From an uncultured Bacillota bacterium (GTDB lineage: Bacteria; Bacillota; Clostridia; Lachnospirales; CAG-274): DNA of 64,000 nucleotides. Every line of letters starts with the position of its first letter. The first letter of the stretch is position 1. Shown here in pieces: positions 61,242-64,000 of this stretch. The notes beneath the pieces were generated by a model. That model worked only from the letters and a program-made list of their open reading frames with translations, had not been told where the DNA came from and made no database searches. Both the position numbers and the translations under genes were made by a program. Location of the stretch: positions 62,001-126,000 of the forward strand of contig CATZZP010000001.1 of the NCBI GenBank assembly GCA_958426775.1, in the 5' to 3' direction.

Positions 61242-62006
61242 ATGGAAGAGAGTAAAATACAGGTAACAGATAAGAGTAACAGCAGATATTTACTTCTTGA
61301 TTTTATAAGAGGCATAGCTGTTTTAAATATGATAGCTTACCATACCCTTTGGGATTTGGTTTTTATTTATAATATTAATATACCTTGGTATAAGGGAAAT
61401 ATAGGCTTTGTTTGGCAGCAACTGATTTGCCAAAGCTTTATACTGCTTTCGGGCTTTTGCGTAAATCTTAGCAGAAAAGGCTTTAAAAGAGGTGCTGTTG
61501 TTTTTTTCTGCGGGCTTTTAATAAGCCTTGTTACCTATCTTTTTATGAGGGAGAATATTATAGTATTCGGCATAATGACATTTATAGGCTCTGCTATGAT
61601 AATTACGGAAGCCTTAAAGCCTGTGTTTAAAAGGATACACTCTGCATTGGGTTTTGCAATTTCTTTAAGCCTTTTTGTAATAACTTATAATTTAGACAGA
61701 GGCTATTTAGGGTTTAAGCAATTTAATATTGCTTTGCCTGACTTTCTATATCGAAATTTGTTTACTACCTATCTGGGTTTTAAAGAGGAAGGTTTCTTTT
61801 CAACTGATTATTTTCCTCTTTTTCCTTGGATATTTTTATTTTTGACAGGTTACTTTATATTTGGCTTAACGGGAGGCAGAGAGAGGATTAATAAAAATAA
61901 TTTTTTAGGTTTAAAGCCTGTAAATTTCTTGGGCAGGAATGCTCTTATAATATATCTTGTGCATCAGCCCCTGATATACCTTATTTTAAATTTGATTTGC
62001 AAATAA
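61242..62006 (+). CDS. HGSNAT/DUF1624-type membrane protein
   Basis: A 254-residue membrane protein with about seven spans. The opening RYLLLDFIRGIAVLNMIAYHTLWDL and the final FLGRNALIIYLVHQPLIYLIL match the DUF1624 (heparan-alpha-glucosaminide N-acetyltransferase-like) family of acyltransferases. The conserved His in AYHTLWD is present. It probably modifies a cell-surface glycan; substrate unknown. It is divergent from the AbrB gene, start ATG 61242, with a cggagga somewhat distant (about 20 bases), so the true start may be a nearby codon. Confidence 0.85.
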   Translation: MEESKIQVTDKSNSRYLLLDFIRGIAVLNMIAYHTLWDLVFIYNINIPWYKGNIGFVWQQLICQSFILLSGFCVNLSRKGFKRGAVVFFCGLLISLVTYLFMRENIIVFGIMTFIGSAMIITEALKPVFKRIHSALGFAISLSLFVITYNLDRGYLGFKQFNIALPDFLYRNLFTTYLGFKEEGFFSTDYFPLFPWIFLFLTGYFIFGLTGGRERINKNNFLGLKPVNFLGRNALIIYLVHQPLIYLILNLICK

Positions 62007-62117
62007 AAAAAGGCTGAAAAAGTCCCTCCTGTAAAATCGGAGCTTACAGTCTGAGCAAGACCTTTGAAAAGTGTTTGTTCTGATTGATTTTATGAATAAC
62101 AAAAACAAGTATAATTT

Positions 62118-62185
62118 GTAAAAAAAGTAATGTCAATCCCAATTGTGATTGGCATTATTTTTTTTAAGGCCGTTTTTTACAGCTC
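62118..62185 (-). repeat. Dispersed hairpin repeat, copy C (inverted)
   Basis: On the minus strand this begins GAGCTGTAAAAAAC and has the AATGCC...hairpin and T run of copies A and B. On the plus strand it also ends with a run of T, so it can terminate either strand. The 339 bp from 62007 to 62345 contain this, a second terminator-like stem (AGCTCT...AGAGAGCT then T run, 62181-62206) and a promoter; nothing else was recognised. Confidence 0.7.
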
Positions 62186-62270
62186 TTTTTAAAGAGAGCT
62201 TTTTTATTTGTTTTTAAAAATAATATGCACTATTTTTAACATAATGTTAATTTTTTGTGAATTTTGTATA

Positions 62271-62299
62271 TAGACAAAAACCTTAAACGGTGATATTAT
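62271..62299 (+). promoter_or_regulatory. Promoter of the prepilin gene
   Basis: TAGACA (62271-62276), 17-bp spacer, TATTAT (62294-62299). Confidence 0.55.
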
Positions 62300-62345
62300 T
62301 TATGTTATTAAAGGGTTATAAAAATAATTTGGGAGGTTCTGTGAT

Positions 62346-62921
62346 GTGATACATAAAGTAAAATGTAAAAAAGGCTTTACATTGGTAGAGCTTATTGTTG
62401 TAATATCTATTTTAGTTATTTTAGTTGTAATGCTTTTACCAAATGTAATCGGATATATTAATGAAGCTAAAAAGACTTCGGTTATGGAAAGTGCTAAACA
62501 GGTTTATACAGTTGCCCAGATGACACTTGCAGATGTAGGTGTGGAAAATATGAATTATGTAAATAATAATAGTGGGTATTTAACCTTTACTAATGTCGGA
62601 TTAAGCGAGTCAGATATGAATAGTAATGCCAATACCATGCCTAAGCTATTAGGTGTCGAAATTACAAAATGTATGAGCTGGGATTTACAAACTAAAAGAT
62701 GTCCCTTTAAAAATGATGCACCTGCCTACGGTGCTAACGTAACTGATTATCAGAAGCAGAATAATCAACCCGGTATCATTATACAGTATCATCCCAACGG
62801 AGGTATAGTATATATGGAATGGGGAGAAGATGATTATATTGTACGTATTAACAATAAGACAGGTGATATTATTACGGAAAAGAACGGTGCTTTCTCCTCA
62901 CAGGCTGAGTTAAACAGCTAA
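62346..62921 (+). CDS. Type IV prepilin-like protein (orphan)
   Basis: A 191-residue protein from GTG 62346, nine bases after gggagg. The class III signal is clear: a short basic leader (MIHKVKCKKG), cleavage after Gly10, then FTLVELIVVISILVILVV with Glu at +5. The rest is a pilin-type globular head with two Cys (about 109 and 118) that may pair. No other pilin, prepilin peptidase or secretion ATPase is in the window. Competence pseudopilins are a possible role, given comEA/comEC elsewhere, but this is inference. Confidence 0.88.
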   Translation: MIHKVKCKKGFTLVELIVVISILVILVVMLLPNVIGYINEAKKTSVMESAKQVYTVAQMTLADVGVENMNYVNNNSGYLTFTNVGLSESDMNSNANTMPKLLGVEITKCMSWDLQTKRCPFKNDAPAYGANVTDYQKQNNQPGIIIQYHPNGGIVYMEWGEDDYIVRINNKTGDIITEKNGAFSSQAELNS

Positions 62922-62925
62922 AATA

Positions 62926-62969
62926 AAAGCTCTTTGTCAGCAGGGTAAGACTGACAAAGAGCTTTTTCT
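62926..62969. terminator. Bidirectional terminator after the prepilin gene
   Basis: AAAGCTCTTTGTCAG (62926-62940) pairs over 15 bp with CTGACAAAGAGCTTT (62951-62965), and serves the converging dehydrogenase gene too. Confidence 0.92.
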
Positions 62970-63919
62970 TAATTTTTACGGTAGCCCGTGGTATAATCTA
63001 CCTGGTTTTTAAGCTCTTCGCCGTTGTTAAAGCGACTAAGGTTTTCAAGTGCAATATCAATTATACGCTCTAAGGTTTTGGGTAAATGAAAATATCCCGA
63101 AATGTGGGGAGTTATAATTGCATTTGGTATATCCCATAAGGGGTGGTCAGAGGGCAGTGGTTCAGGCTCGGTTACATCAAGCCCCACACCCTCAAAATGT
63201 CCTGCCTTTAAAAGCTCGCAAAGAGCAGTAGTATCGACAGCAGAGCCTCTGCCTACATTAAGAAGCACAGAGCCTTTTTTAGTAAGGGAAAGCATTTTTT
63301 TGTCAAATATATGCTCTGTTGACTTGTTTCCCGGTAGGGACAGGGCAATAATATCCGCACGTGGTACGAGGTCTTCTAAATGCTCACTTGTATAAAGCTC
63401 ATCACAATAGGGTGGCTTATCCGATAAGGTACGCTTTACGCCTATTACATAAGCCCCCATGGCCTTTATTTTGCGGGCAAAATCTCCTCCTATATCTCCC
63501 ATACCCACAACTAAGGTAACAGCTCCCTCTATTGAGGTTACGGTACCCTCTGACTGCCATATATGCTTAGCCTGATTATCTCTGTAAAGGTAGAGCTTTT
63601 TCTTAATTTCAAGGAGCATACCTAACATATGCTCCGATATAGCAAGTCCGTATGCTCCCGTTGCATTGGTAAGTAAGGCATTTTGGGGCATATTTTGTAT
63701 ATAGCCGTCAGTGCCTGCTGAATTTAACTGTAACCATTTTAGGCTTTTACATAAGCTAAGCTTTTCACAGGGGATATTACCAAGGATGATTTCAGCCCTT
63801 TCAAGGTCAGCATCTTTTACATTTTCGGGGGTGGAATAAATTATTTTCCTGCCCTTGCTTTCTTTAACAAGCTTTTCCTTTTGATTGTCGTTAAAGGGTA
63901 AAACTACAAGTATACTCAA
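62969..63919 (-). CDS. D-2-hydroxyacid dehydrogenase
   Basis: A 316-residue NAD-dependent enzyme. The catalytic/substrate domain wraps a Rossmann domain with GMGDIG (near residue 138). Active-site residues are visible: Arg in NVGRGSAVD, Glu in the EPEPLP segment and His in ITPHISGYF. It reduces 2-keto acids to D-hydroxy acids or the reverse; substrate unknown. It starts after a GAGGTGA Shine-Dalgarno that overlaps the stop of the partial gene upstream, implying an operon on the minus strand. Confidence 0.93.
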   Translation of the reverse strand: MSILVVLPFNDNQKEKLVKESKGRKIIYSTPENVKDADLERAEIILGNIPCEKLSLCKSLKWLQLNSAGTDGYIQNMPQNALLTNATGAYGLAISEHMLGMLLEIKKKLYLYRDNQAKHIWQSEGTVTSIEGAVTLVVGMGDIGGDFARKIKAMGAYVIGVKRTLSDKPPYCDELYTSEHLEDLVPRADIIALSLPGNKSTEHIFDKKMLSLTKKGSVLLNVGRGSAVDTTALCELLKAGHFEGVGLDVTEPEPLPSDHPLWDIPNAIITPHISGYFHLPKTLERIIDIALENLSRFNNGEELKNQVDYTTGYRKN

Positions 63920-63925
63920 GCCTTA

Positions 63926-64000
63926 TCACCTCTTTTTAACGGAATAACCAAACTTGCCTAATTTCTTTCCGAGGGTATAGTATTCTCCATGGGAATAGGC
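63926..64000 (-). CDS. Unknown protein (C-terminal end only)
   Basis: The last 24 codons of a minus-strand gene that runs off the right edge, ending TGA at 63928-63926. Visible residues: AYSHGEYYTLGKKLGKFGYS then VKKR. The stop overlaps the ribosome site of the dehydrogenase gene, so both are coupled. Too short to assign. Confidence 0.7.
   Translation of the reverse strand, partial: AYSHGEYYTLGKKLGKFGYSVKKR

Overview
The window is a piece of a low-GC Gram-positive chromosome from the class Clostridia, almost certainly an endospore-forming anaerobe. The evidence is the secE-nusG-rplK-rplA and rpsF-ssb-rpsR ribosomal clusters, a Phe T-box before pheST, an IspH-ribosomal S1 fusion, pyruvate phosphate dikinase, and sporulation genes (spoIIGA-sigE, a SpoVB-like flippase, a YtvI-like permease, a GerMN protein). 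The genus cannot be named from sequence reading alone. The only mobile-element traces are a decayed IS1182-type transposase and short hairpin repeats. No tRNA, rRNA, CRISPR array or intact prophage was seen.

Layout. 1-3.7 kb: translation genes; the first operon ends in a terminator after rplA, and rplJ/rplL do not follow. 3.8-11.4 kb: small membrane protein, glgB and a SpoVB-like flippase (all minus), uvrC (plus), D,D-carboxypeptidase (minus). 11.4-18.5 kb: comEA, a two-component system with a GerMN protein, comEC and holA. 18.6-25.5 kb: ppdK, a WYL regulator, a Fic protein, a YtvI-like permease and a lipoprotein cyclophilin. 25.5-34.6 kb: T-box-pheS-pheT, an RpiR regulator, a flavoprotein, a chorismate mutase-cytidylate kinase fusion and an IspH-S1 fusion. 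34.7-39.3 kb: complete livJHMGF branched-chain amino-acid ABC importer. 39.4-42.6 kb: an isolated two-gene cassette of unknown function (Pro/Glu/Lys-linker protein plus a kinase-fold protein lacking the catalytic Asp). 42.7-48.6 kb: two small unknown genes, spoIIGA-sigE, a secreted stalk-domain protein and a large CitC-like fusion. 48.8-55 kb: fluoride-type CLC antiporter, small membrane protein with an ABC exporter, a CNNM/CorC protein and a split ChrA pair. 55-58 kb: IS1182 remnant, rpsT with a structured leader, DUF3793/DUF2325 genes with three copies of an operator-like palindrome, and an array of about ten back-to-back hairpins. 58-64 kb: amidohydrolase with an ECF S-component, MATE transporter, AbrB regulator, an HGSNAT/DUF1624 membrane protein, an orphan prepilin and a hydroxyacid dehydrogenase.

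Most genes are housekeeping. The most unusual items are the hairpin array (57546-57954), the kinase-like cassette (39554-42495), the AroH-Cmk fusion (31607-32641), the dispersed hairpin repeat that looks derived from an IS1182 end (3617, 55107, 62118), the duplicated L1-type leaders (756 and 1264), and the palindrome trio beside the DUF2325/DUF3793 genes. Starts were re-chosen where the Shine-Dalgarno position argues for it (rplK, rpsF, uvrC, holA, fic, aroH-cmk, livJ, livF and others).
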